NCBI GenBank assembly: GCA_934273135.1
Contig: CAKQSU010000011.1
Span: 1-13,293 of the forward strand
Length of the DNA stretch: 13,293 bases
Origin: an uncultured Clostridia bacterium
GTDB lineage: Bacteria; Bacillota; Clostridia; Christensenellales; Borkfalkiaceae
Direction: 5' to 3'
Shown here: piece after piece, positions 1-6,694 of the stretch
Numbering within the stretch: position 1 is the stretch's first letter
How the letters are laid out: each line of letters begins with the position of its first letter
The notes under the pieces: model-generated
The model's input: the letters and a program-made list of their open reading frames with translations, nothing else
The model's database searches: none
What the model was told of the DNA's origin: nothing
Position numbers and translations under genes: made by a program

Positions 1-2176
1 GCCACATTGCGCCCGTATCCGCTTCTCCGGGGCGAAGTTGCAATCTTATCGAGCAATTTCCGTCTTTCGGGTGCGCGGTGAATTGTACGGTTACCTTTGT
101 CCAGCCTACGCCTTTCAAGCCCTCGGCAGTGGTTAAAGCCGAGCCGTCGACGGTCATATCGAGCATGGTGCGCACCTCCGCGCCGTCCTCCATATGCGTG
201 AAGTTGGGGTTGGCGAAAACGTCGGTAAATCTCGCGTTATAATTCTCTGAACCCTGAACGTAGAACGTAAGCTCGTATTTTTTCCCTTCGGTAAGATTCG
301 GCAAAGCTAAAATCATAACGTATTCGACGCCGGCATGCGACTTATCTAAATCGACTTTTATCGATTTTGAGCCTTTTGCATATTCGACGGTGTCGTCAAT
401 ATACGTAACGGTCGAAGAAGAGCATAAGGGACCCGATTCCCATACCGCGCCGCTTTCCTTTAATTCGTCGGGGAGAGCTATTTCGCCTTCGGCATGTTCG
501 CCCGTTATAACGGGGTCTTTGTCGGTCGGCTTTTCTTCCTTAACCTCGCTTATAACTTCGTAAACGGTAAAATCGCTCATATAAAGCGCACCCGTCCAGT
601 TGTTCGGATTAAATTGCCAGCGCGCGCTGCAAAGCCCGTCCTTAGGCGCGGCGGTAAACGAAATATTCATTTCCACCCAGCCTTTATTTTTGTAGGAAGC
701 GTTGTCGTTATAGTTGCCGTTAGCGCATGTCGCCACAAAGTTTTTCATCGTGACTTCGCCCGCCGTGTCGTAGTTGGGGTTAGCCATTATGGCGTTTATG
801 CAGCCGTTGAAGTCATCGCTCGTTTTAACGTAATAAGTAAGCTTATATTCCTTGCCCGCGGTAAGCCCCGGCAAGCCGAAGTTGAAGAATGTTTCCTGAT
901 TCTCGACTTTACCCGGGAAAGCGAACTTGTAACTCTTTACGCCCGCTTCGTGCTCGACTGCGGTATCTACCGTAACCGTTGCGCCGTCGTTTGCGTACAA
1001 CGGACCGGCATTCCAGACTCCGTCCTGCGATATGGCGTTGCCTATCTCGATTTTCGTTCCGACAGCTCCTTCCGCTCTCTTTACGTATTCCGTGTTGCTC
1101 ACCTTAAAGTCGGAAAGAACTATCGAACCCTTCCAACCGCTTAAACCAACGTCGAAAGCAATTCTGAAAGCGCACATGTTATCGTGAGCCGCGTCATGAT
1201 TTGCGTTAAACGATATGCTTACTTTTTTCCAGCCTTTCCCGGCAAGGTCCTCCGCGCCGTAAGACTTTGTATAATATATGCCCGTTACGGTGTCCGGCTT
1301 AGAGAAGTTGGCGTTGCAAAGCATTTTGTTAATGTTGCCCGTAAAATCGTTAGTCGCTTTCGCATAGAACGTGAGCGTGTAACCCGCCTTCTTTTCAAGG
1401 TCTTTCATTCCTATATGCAAGATATACGCGCCGCCCTCGGAAGTAGCCTTGCTTCCGTTCGCAAAGTTAACGCTTATGCTCTGTCCTTCGCCCGAATATG
1501 TGTCGTCCGAAAGAGTGAATACTTTGCCGATTTCTTCGCTGCAAGATTTTTCCAAGCTGTAACTCCACCATGAGAATCCTTCGGGATTCGACCAGGGTCC
1601 GTCAACGAGCGTAGGAAGCGTTGCGGGGATATCTTTTTCGCCTATGAATTCATTACACAAATCGCAGTTTCCGTCGTAATCGGCGTCTTTATGCCCGACG
1701 GGAGCAACGGGTTCGGTATAAGTATCGCCGCAAGTAGCGCATGTATAAGTTTTTACGCCGTTTGAAAAACAACCGGGTTCGGTGGTTATTTTGCCGTCGT
1801 CGTAATTATGCCCCACGGGCGCGATAGATTCGCTTTTCTTTATTCCGCAAACGGAACAAACGTATTCCTCGCTGCCTTTTTCTACGCAAGTCGGGTCGGC
1901 GGTTACCGTGCCTTTATCGGGGAACGTATGCCCCGTTGCGGGTATCTTTTCGGTTTTCGTCGCGCCGCATTTGCCGCAAGTGAGCTTTTTTACGCCGTTT
2001 TCCGCGCAGGTCGGCTGCTTTTCCGTTTTTTCCGTCCATTCGTGAACGCAAGCGGTTGTTTTGTCGGCAGGAGAAGAGGACGAATTTTTTCCGCCTTTGT
2101 TACAACCGAACATCGGCGTTAATGAAGTACACAAAAGGCTTATTGCAAGTACTGCGCCTAAAATTTTCTTTTTCAT
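1..2176 (-). CDS. Large surface lipoprotein with Cys-rich repeats and three CBM4_9-like modules (3' end beyond window)
   Basis: The reading frame runs open from ATG at 2176 to the window edge (725 codons and not finished), after the ribosome site GGAGGTAAAG at 2181-2190. The N terminus is a signal peptide (MKKKILGAVLAISLL...) with a somewhat atypical lipobox ending FGC at Cys25, so a lipid-anchored surface protein is likely. Residues about 43-174 hold three copies of a repeat of the form TC-x-NG-x-TCxxCG-x-GH (cysteines at 57/67/70, 97/107/110, 136/146/149), then a variant DADYDGNCDLC that resembles a calcium loop. After that come three modules of about 165-190 residues starting near 190, 371 and 563. 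Each has the pattern 'L..GKxYxLTFYVK...N....GWxKVxxxFTA....L.F' of CBM4_9-type jelly-roll domains. Binding of carbohydrate is inferred from that resemblance; no catalytic domain is seen in the part present. It starts 15 nt after the upstream LRR lipoprotein and is surely co-transcribed with it. Confidence 0.85.
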   Translation of the reverse strand, partial: MKKKILGAVLAISLLCTSLTPMFGCNKGGKNSSSSPADKTTACVHEWTEKTEKQPTCAENGVKKLTCGKCGATKTEKIPATGHTFPDKGTVTADPTCVEKGSEEYVCSVCGIKKSESIAPVGHNYDDGKITTEPGCFSNGVKTYTCATCGDTYTEPVAPVGHKDADYDGNCDLCNEFIGEKDIPATLPTLVDGPWSNPEGFSWWSYSLEKSCSEEIGKVFTLSDDTYSGEGQSISVNFANGSKATSEGGAYILHIGMKDLEKKAGYTLTFYAKATNDFTGNINKMLCNANFSKPDTVTGIYYTKSYGAEDLAGKGWKKVSISFNANHDAAHDNMCAFRIAFDVGLSGWKGSIVLSDFKVSNTEYVKRAEGAVGTKIEIGNAISQDGVWNAGPLYANDGATVTVDTAVEHEAGVKSYKFAFPGKVENQETFFNFGLPGLTAGKEYKLTYYVKTSDDFNGCINAIMANPNYDTAGEVTMKNFVATCANGNYNDNASYKNKGWVEMNISFTAAPKDGLCSARWQFNPNNWTGALYMSDFTVYEVISEVKEEKPTDKDPVITGEHAEGEIALPDELKESGAVWESGPLCSSSTVTYIDDTVEYAKGSKSIKVDLDKSHAGVEYVMILALPNLTEGKKYELTFYVQGSENYNARFTDVFANPNFTHMEDGAEVRTMLDMTVDGSALTTAEGLKGVGWTKVTVQFTAHPKDGNCSIRLQLRPGEADTGAMW

Positions 2177-2191
2177 TTTTCTTTACCTCCG

Positions 2192-3526
2192 TTATTTAGA
2201 CCACGTAAGCACGGCGTTAGTTCTTAACGCTATGTAATCTACGCGCATATCGTTGTTGTACGGTCCGTCCGCTTGGTCTTTTCCGCCCGGCAAAAACCGC
2301 ATTTTGATAACGTTATCGCCCTTTTTGAGCTTTATTGTCATTATTTCGAATTCCGTCCAATCGGCATAGTGCGAGCCGAAACTTAAATCTTTATCGAGGG
2401 ATAAATATACTTCGTTTTCCGTTTTGAGAGATTCTCCGTTGACGGTAAAATTCCAGCAATTGTTGAACGTTTTGTCCTGGTCGCGCGGACCGCAACAATA
2501 AATAAACATGGCTTCCGCATCCTTATTGGATTTTATATTGAATTCCATCGTAGCCTCGCCCGTAGCTCCGTCCGGATACCAACCGGTGAGAAAATATCCT
2601 CCGCTCGTTTTTACGCCGTTAGTGCCGTAATCCAACTGTTCGGGCGCAACTTTTGCATACTTGCTTTGTTCCGCTTCGAAAACATATTTTTTGTTGTTTG
2701 CGTAAATATAATAGTTTTTGCCGTCGTTTTCGTAATTCTCTTTGGTTTCCATTCTGCTTATGTAACCGGAAGTTTTAGTAACGGTTTTAGCTACGCACAC
2801 CGCGGGAACGTTGGATAAAAGTCCGCCGCAAGCGTCCTTGCCGAGCAAAAGGCTCGCCACGGCGTTGCCGTCAACGTATACGCACGCGAGTCTGTTGCCG
2901 AAAAACGCCTTATCTTCGATATTTACTATCGTTTCGCCAAGCTCCACGGCGGTTATTCTTTCGCAACCGCTGAATGCGCCGAAGCCTATTCTTTCGCCCG
3001 TTATCTTGACGGTAGAAAGGGAATCGGGAATATAATAAAGTTCCTTATCTTCCGCCGCGTCGCCGAAAACTTGCTCTACCGCGCTCGCGCCGACGTATTC
3101 TCCCACGCCGAACATATACCCGAGCAAAGCTTTTTCGCCCTTAGCCGTAGCGGACGATCCGACGAACGGTACAGTCAAGCTTTTGAGCGCGCCCATACCC
3201 TTCAAAGCGTTTTTGCCGATTTTTATAACGCTGTCGGGAATAACGAGAGAAGTGACCTTCGCTAAATCCTTAAACGCCGAATCGGCGATTTCCGTAACGG
3301 GCTTGCCGTTTATCTCGGACGGAACGACTATCTCCGTAACCGATTTATCCTTTAACCCCTTAACCGAATAACCGCTCGCGACCTCTTCGAGCGTAAACGT
3401 AGCGTTTGTAACGTTGCCGCCGCCCGCTCCCGAGCTGTCGGGGTTTTCCGTTTTGCCGCACCCGCCGAGCATTAAGCACATAGCCGTAGCTAAAACGAGA
3501 AAAAGTGATATAGCCTTTCTTTTCAT
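2192..3526 (-). CDS. Lipoprotein with BspA-type leucine-rich repeats and C-terminal CBM6/35-like domain
   Basis: The protein has 444 residues, with ATG at 3526 behind GGAGGT (3536-3541). A signal peptide ends in a clear lipobox LGGC, lipidated Cys23. Residues about 45-230 are irregular LRR_5/BspA-type repeats (for example TEIADSAFKDLAKVTSLVIP, and IGFGAFSGCERITAVELGE). They include the long insert 'LTVPFVG....GYMFG....IPDSLSTVKITG' that is common in clostridial proteins of this kind. From residue about 280 (FEAEQSKYAK) to 440 (MRVDYIALR) the sequence matches the shape of a CBM6/CBM35 jelly roll: an opening FEAE strand, a central W, and a closing D-x-I-x-L strand. In known families BspA repeats mediate adhesion or protein contact and CBM6/35 modules bind glycans; that this protein does both is inference. 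It is the first gene of an operon with the large CBM lipoprotein, driven by a TTGACA/TAAAAT promoter with four upstream regulator boxes. Confidence 0.88.
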   Translation of the reverse strand: MKRKAISLFLVLATAMCLMLGGCGKTENPDSSGAGGGNVTNATFTLEEVASGYSVKGLKDKSVTEIVVPSEINGKPVTEIADSAFKDLAKVTSLVIPDSVIKIGKNALKGMGALKSLTVPFVGSSATAKGEKALLGYMFGVGEYVGASAVEQVFGDAAEDKELYYIPDSLSTVKITGERIGFGAFSGCERITAVELGETIVNIEDKAFFGNRLACVYVDGNAVASLLLGKDACGGLLSNVPAVCVAKTVTKTSGYISRMETKENYENDGKNYYIYANNKKYVFEAEQSKYAKVAPEQLDYGTNGVKTSGGYFLTGWYPDGATGEATMEFNIKSNKDAEAMFIYCCGPRDQDKTFNNCWNFTVNGESLKTENEVYLSLDKDLSFGSHYADWTEFEIMTIKLKKGDNVIKMRFLPGGKDQADGPYNNDMRVDYIALRTNAVLTWSK

Positions 3527-3582
3527 TTCGTTTTTACCTCCTTTTCGCCCTTAACACAAGCGAAATCAAACGATGCGATTAC

Positions 3583-3611
3583 ATTTTAACAACGCAAAAC
3601 TACCTTGTCAA
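3583..3611 (-). promoter_or_regulatory. Sigma-70-type promoter of the LRR/CBM lipoprotein operon
   Basis: On the minus strand the -35 is TTGACA (3606-3611) and the -10 is TAAAAT (3583-3588), with exactly 17 bp between. The predicted start of transcription is near 3576, giving a leader of about 50 nt before the ATG at 3526. The -35 lies 8 bp from the first of four direct repeats, a placement typical of an activator that contacts RNA polymerase. Confidence 0.75.
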
Positions 3612-3619
3612 TAGGTTTT

Positions 3620-3689
3620 CGTAAACGTGCCTTTGCTCTGCGTGAACGTTTTTTTGTTTTCGTAAACGCCCCTTGTTTTTTCGCGAACG
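3620..3689 (-). promoter_or_regulatory. Four phased direct repeats, putative LytTR regulator boxes
   Basis: Four related octamers sit at 3620-3627 (plus strand CGTAAACG), 3641-3648 (CGTGAACG), 3661-3668 (CGTAAACG) and 3682-3689 (CGCGAACG). Start-to-start distances are 21, 20 and 21 bp, so all face the same side of the helix. Read on the minus strand the core is CGTTYRCG. It contains the GTT of the general LytTR site and the 9 + 12 bp spacing known for AgrA-type regulators. The same core appears at the promoter of the nearby LytTR regulator, which is therefore the best candidate binder (inference). Confidence 0.7.
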
Positions 3690-3763
3690 CAGCGACAAAA
3701 AACGACGGAAACGAACGGTAACAAGAAAACAAAACGCCCTCCTTAAAAACAAGGAAAGCGTTT
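3655..3763. repeat. Diverged intergenic repeat, copy A (partner at 6078-6230)
   Basis: The plus strand here reads in order: a box ending AACGCCCCTT, a T-run, GCGAACGC, then GCGACAAAAAA, and finally a hairpin with CCTTAAAAACAA inside AAACGC/GCGTTT. The same order of motifs with close spelling occurs at 6078-6230, where about 35 extra bases sit before the hairpin. The two copies are too similar to be chance but are clearly diverged. Each comprises two regulator boxes and the terminator of the gene above it. Confidence 0.55.
3732..3763 (-). terminator. Intrinsic terminator after histidine kinase 1
   Basis: A 13-bp hairpin (arms 3732-3744 and 3751-3763, 6-nt loop) starts 17 nt after the kinase stop codon. 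Two positions pair only as G-U, and only when read as minus-strand RNA, which fixes the direction. A T-rich run (TTTTGTTTTCTTG) follows on the minus strand. It separates the kinase from the lipoprotein operon. Confidence 0.75.
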
Positions 3764-3780
3764 AATAATTGGTTTATATG

Positions 3781-5133
3781 TTATTTTCCGTACGCGGGTA
3801 TTATTATACTCAAAGAAAACACCGAGCCGTCGAGAGAAACGTTCATTTCTCCGCCGTACTTATTAACAATCATCTTTATGCTTTTCATACCGAAGCCGTG
3901 ATAAAAAGAATCGCCTTTGGTTGTTACGGGCAAGCCGTCTTTAAGCGTGATTTTACCCGAGTAAGCATTGTTCACGTTCATCGTTATAAGCCCCGCTTTT
4001 TTGTACACAACCACGCCTATAACGCGTTTTTCGCGTTCTTCGAGCTTTAAAACGGCTTCTATCGCGTTATCGAGCGCATTGCCGAAAAGCGAGTAAACGT
4101 CCGCGTCCTCCATAAACGCTATGTTTTCTCCGTCCGCAACGCAGCTTAAAATTATTCCCTTTTTATAACACAAAAGGCTTTTTTCCGTAAGAATGGTATC
4201 AAGCACGGCGTTGCCCGTTTTTACGTTTGCGTCGTATAAGGAAACGGATTTTTCTATCTCGTCCACGACGGCTTTGTCAATCTTTTTGCTTTCGCCTATG
4301 GTGCGTATCTGGTGCCGCATGTCATGGCACTTTCTGTTGATTATTTCTATCGTTTCCTTTGAAAGCTCATACTGTTCTTTTTTAACGTACCATTGCCGCT
4401 TTATAAACGATAATTCCGTTTCGAGCTTCTTTTGTATGACAAGCCCGAACATGACGTAAAGAAGAAGAAAGCAGCAAAGACATTCCGATATGTATATGAT
4501 ATAACTGAAAATTATTATGTTCGTGCCTTCTTGCTCGGTCGGTTTGCCCTCGTACACGAACACGGAATTCAAAACAACGTCCACGATAAGACAAATTCCC
4601 GCAAGCAGCAAGAGAGCCGGCTTTTTTATTTCGAGGTTGCTCTCCTCATTTATTCTTCTACCGAAAGTAAAGTAAAACGCGCAGTAAACCACGTAATTTA
4701 TGAGCGCGTACACCGCCGCGTAAAAAGCAAACCAACGCTTGTTTTCGCCTAAATCGAGAATTTCCGAGCCGTAAACGCCGAGAAGCGGACTTACTCCGCC
4801 CGTTATGAGAGAAAGAACTACGTTGGAAAGTTCATAAGTAAAATGTTGCGTGGTAAACGCCGCTATTCCGCAAAAAACAACGTTGCCCCACGGCTCGTCG
4901 AAAGAAAGCTTCATCAAAGCTACGGACAAAGAAAAAAGAAAAAAGAACGTGAGCGACGCGCCCCACCAGCTACCGAGCGTCGGCAAAAACGCGCTTATCG
5001 CTATTATTATCGCCGAGCCCGCCGTCACTCGCAACGCAAAAAAGCCTTTTCTTTTAAGTCGCCTCGCATACAGCCATTCGGCAATAAGAATCTGAACGAC
5101 AAACAGTATTTTATTAAAAAACAAATTAGTCAT
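3781..5133 (-). CDS. GHKL sensor histidine kinase of two-component system 1 (AgrC/LytS-like class)
   Basis: This is the membrane sensor kinase, inferred partner of the LytTR regulator whose gene overlaps its start. I choose ATG at 5133 (450 residues, 8-nt overlap with the regulator's stop) over a TTG at 5154, which has no ribosome site. Residues about 1-230 hold six or seven hydrophobic helices, with little soluble sensor domain between them. A short coiled linker leads to the H-box KCHDMRHQ with the likely phosphorylated His270. The GHKL ATPase domain follows: N-box LFGNALDNAIEA (Asn356) and G-box HGFGMKSI. This layout is the one seen in AgrC-type kinases that respond to peptides or small ligands, but there is no peptide gene or AgrB protease nearby, so the ligand is unknown. 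A strong hairpin terminator ends the transcript just downstream. Confidence 0.9.
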   Translation of the reverse strand: MTNLFFNKILFVVQILIAEWLYARRLKRKGFFALRVTAGSAIIIAISAFLPTLGSWWGASLTFFFLFSLSVALMKLSFDEPWGNVVFCGIAAFTTQHFTYELSNVVLSLITGGVSPLLGVYGSEILDLGENKRWFAFYAAVYALINYVVYCAFYFTFGRRINEESNLEIKKPALLLLAGICLIVDVVLNSVFVYEGKPTEQEGTNIIIFSYIIYISECLCCFLLLYVMFGLVIQKKLETELSFIKRQWYVKKEQYELSKETIEIINRKCHDMRHQIRTIGESKKIDKAVVDEIEKSVSLYDANVKTGNAVLDTILTEKSLLCYKKGIILSCVADGENIAFMEDADVYSLFGNALDNAIEAVLKLEEREKRVIGVVVYKKAGLITMNVNNAYSGKITLKDGLPVTTKGDSFYHGFGMKSIKMIVNKYGGEMNVSLDGSVFSLSIIIPAYGK

Positions 5134-5854
5134 CGCCGAGAGTGTCCCCCGCAAGAAACAAATTGAACTTCTGCATAAACTCCGCGCGTTTGAGGTGCGA
5201 AATAAGCAGCGTATCGCCGCCCACCTTAACGTCGCCTTTGCCGACCGCTTCGACGTAATTTAAGTTGACGAGATAGCATCTGTTGCAAAGCACGAAAGAA
5301 CCGTTCGGCAACTGCTTTTTAGCGGCGGCAAGCGTGCCTATCGTTTCAAACGCGCCTTCCGTCGTATGGTAAACGAGCGTGTGATTCGATACTTCGACGT
5401 AATAAAGTTTTGCCGTATCGATTTTCTTTAATCCTCCGCCGTTTTTAAGCGTTATCCAAAACTTTTGACTCTTTTTACCCGTCGCGCGGGTTGTGGCGCG
5501 TTTCAGCTTTGCCGCAAAGTTATAATATGAAGCAGGTTTAACGATGAAGTCGAGCGCGTCCACGGAATACCCCTCCACCGCATACTGCGCAAGGTTTGTC
5601 ACGAATATAACGACGGTGTTGAGGTCGGTTTTTCGTAAATCTTTGACAAGCTCCATTCCGTTTGCGTCCGGCAAGTCTATGTCCATGAGCAGTATGTCCG
5701 CGCACGTTTTGTCCGCTAAAAACGCCTTGCCGCAAGAAAATCTTTTTACTTCGAACTCGCAGGAATACTCCTTAGCGTACTTTTTAAAATATTCTTCTAT
5801 CGTTCTCGCCGCAAAATCGTCGTCCTCAACGATGTGAACTTTCCACTTATCCAT
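5126..5854 (-). CDS. LytTR-family response regulator of two-component system 1
   Basis: The protein has a receiver domain (1-120) and a LytTR DNA-binding domain (about 133-235). The acidic pocket is EDDD at 10-13, the phosphorylated residue is Asp58 (LLMDIDLP), the switch residue is Thr86 and the conserved lysine is Lys106 (VKP). The LytTR part shows YYVEVSNHTLVYHTTEG and the C-terminal LISHLKRAEF. ATG at 5854 (242 residues) is preferred because GAGGG lies about 6 nt before it; a TTG at 5872 would add six residues and has no such site. The gene has its own consensus promoter with a pair of boxes directly upstream of the -35, so autoactivation is likely. The same boxes occur upstream of the LRR lipoprotein operon, its probable target. 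The kinase gene overlaps its end, so translation is probably coupled. Confidence 0.92.
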   Translation of the reverse strand: MDKWKVHIVEDDDFAARTIEEYFKKYAKEYSCEFEVKRFSCGKAFLADKTCADILLMDIDLPDANGMELVKDLRKTDLNTVVIFVTNLAQYAVEGYSVDALDFIVKPASYYNFAAKLKRATTRATGKKSQKFWITLKNGGGLKKIDTAKLYYVEVSNHTLVYHTTEGAFETIGTLAAAKKQLPNGSFVLCNRCYLVNLNYVEAVGKGDVKVGGDTLLISHLKRAEFMQKFNLFLAGDTLGDD

Positions 5855-5909
5855 AACTATCCCTCGACACAAAGCGTTTTCAATACGATACTCATCTTAA
5901 TCACGTAAA

Positions 5910-5938
5910 ATAATAACAAATTTTTTTATGTTTGTCAA
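5910..5938 (-). promoter_or_regulatory. Consensus promoter of the two-component system 1 operon
   Basis: The minus strand has -35 TTGACA (5933-5938) and -10 TATTAT (5910-5915), separated by exactly 17 bp. The spacer is very AT-rich. Transcription would start near 5903, leaving a leader of about 50 nt before the ATG at 5854. Confidence 0.8.
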
Positions 5939-5947
5939 TACCCGTTT

Positions 5948-5976
5948 CGTAAACGTACGTCTCCTTTTCGTAATCG
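5948..5976 (-). promoter_or_regulatory. Paired LytTR-type boxes upstream of two-component system 1
   Basis: Two direct repeats, TTTCGTAAACG and TTTCGTAATCG on the plus strand, have cores at 5948-5955 and 5969-5976, 21 bp apart. The nearer one begins 9 bp from the -35. This repeats the arrangement at the LRR lipoprotein promoter almost exactly and points to autoregulation by the downstream LytTR regulator. Confidence 0.7.
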
Positions 5977-5999
5977 TGATAAAATTTTTTGCTCTCCCT

Positions 6000-6071
6000 C
6001 TCGCTTTTTTGCTCTTAAAAGGCATAGAAAAAGCGGCGATAATCGACTTATAGCCGGACTTATCGCCGCTT
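6000..6071. repeat. 72-bp dispersed intergenic repeat, copy 1
   Basis: This stretch matches 12814-12885 at 71 of 72 positions by eye (the one difference is G6033 against A12847). It contains a short non-palindromic part (TTGCTCTTAAAAGGCATAG) and a long hairpin. Both copies lie between the end of an upstream transcription unit and the start of a LytTR regulator gene. Confidence 0.85.
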
Positions 6072-6076
6072 TTTCT
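6026..6076. terminator. Bidirectional intrinsic terminator in the 72-bp repeat, copy 1
   Basis: A perfect 17-bp stem (6026-6042 with 6060-6076, 17-nt loop) has a GC core GCGGCGATA, A5 on the left and T5 on the right. It can therefore stop transcription from either side. For minus-strand transcription it backs up the terminator of the small membrane protein gene and shields the system 1 promoter. Confidence 0.75.
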
Positions 6077-6077
6077 T

Positions 6078-6230
6078 TACGTTCGAGAACGCCCCTTATT
6101 TTTTGCGAACGCGGCGGCAAAAAAGCCGCAGCACAAAAAGCAACAAGCAAAAGTAAGCGAACAAACGAAAAGAAAAAACGAAAGGCAAAAGAAAACGCCT
6201 TCCCTTAAAAACAAAAAGCGAAAGCGTTTT
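6078..6230. repeat. Diverged intergenic repeat, copy B (partner at 3655-3763)
   Basis: This is the second copy of the box-plus-terminator unit described at 3655-3763: GAACGCCCCTT, a T-run, GCGAACGC, GCGGCAAAAAA, then CTTAAAAACAA inside an AAACGC/GCGTTT stem. It includes box-like octamers at 6084-6091 (CGAGAACG) and 6104-6111 (TGCGAACG), 20 bp apart. Their core fits the boxes of system 1 but more weakly, and they lie about 150 bp above the nearest promoter. The A/C-rich segment 6115-6190 shows nothing else I can name. Confidence 0.5.
6192..6230 (-). terminator. Intrinsic terminator after the GH3 operon
   Basis: A hairpin with outer arms AAAACGC (6192-6198) and GCGTTTT (6224-6230), extended inward with one mismatch on the minus strand, begins 19 nt after the membrane-protein stop codon. 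A T-rich minus-strand run follows. It resembles the terminator after histidine kinase 1. Confidence 0.6.
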
Positions 6231-6249
6231 AAAACATTTTATTAAGTCG

Positions 6250-6690
6250 TTAAACTTGTTTTTTTGTAATTTTGCCGTCATCCATAAAGGAAGCTATCGC
6301 AACGGATAGGAACGAAATTAAGTTCAAGGCGAACACTAATATTACCATACCGAGAACGGCGCCGCTTTCCATCATTCCGTAAATCCTGTTTATCATCTCT
6401 TCGAACATGATAAGTCTGTCGTTGACATAATATCCGAACGAAGCGGAGAAAAAAACCGCGGGTATCAGCAGGGAAAACTTCCATTCCGGCTTAACAACCG
6501 GCAGTGCGCAAGTCAACGCGCCTAAAAGCAACAAGGCGAATATCAATCCGTCAAAATGATTACCCGTTTTGCCTACTACGTTTAAGCTGTATACCGCATA
6601 AATTACGGCATTAACTAAGCCCAACGCGCCCGCGCCGAAGCAGAGGTAAAACGCGATAGATTTATCTTTGAAAAAATTAAAAAATTTCAT
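6250..6690 (-). CDS. Small four-helix membrane protein, GH3 operon
   Basis: The protein has 146 residues, ATG at 6690, with GGAGGG just before it inside the end of the GH3 gene; only 4 nt separate the two genes. Four hydrophobic helices are visible (about 12-37, 46-66, 71-88 and 108-133), with short polar links and a lysine-rich tail (KITKKQV). I do not recognise a family. Tight coupling to a GH3 enzyme that is itself anchored by two membrane helices suggests a membrane partner, stabiliser or export helper for it, but this is inference only. It is the last gene of its operon. Confidence 0.8.
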   Translation of the reverse strand: MKFFNFFKDKSIAFYLCFGAGALGLVNAVIYAVYSLNVVGKTGNHFDGLIFALLLLGALTCALPVVKPEWKFSLLIPAVFFSASFGYYVNDRLIMFEEMINRIYGMMESGAVLGMVILVFALNLISFLSVAIASFMDDGKITKKQV

Positions 6691-6694
6691 TGCT

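Noticed and set aside
557..567. Isolated TTCGTAAACGG inside the large lipoprotein gene
   Set aside because: It is a single copy in coding sequence with no partner at 21 bp and no promoter; likely chance.
494..2122. Plus-strand open frames opposite the large lipoprotein
   Set aside because: They lack ribosome sites and family motifs, and the minus strand carries a continuous frame with signal peptide and clear repeats over the same bases.
5855..5872. TTG start for response regulator 1, six residues longer
   Set aside because: GAGGG is placed for the ATG at 5854, and the receiver domain begins normally from there.
3542..6249. CRISPR array or phage attachment site in the repeat-rich intergenic regions
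   Set aside because: The repeats are 8-11 bp boxes and hairpins in fixed promoter positions; there are no spacers, Cas genes, integrase or tRNA gene.
5935..6281. Short minus-strand frames covering the intergenic repeats
   Set aside because: They run through two terminator hairpins, the 72-bp repeat and a promoter; they have no good ribosome site.
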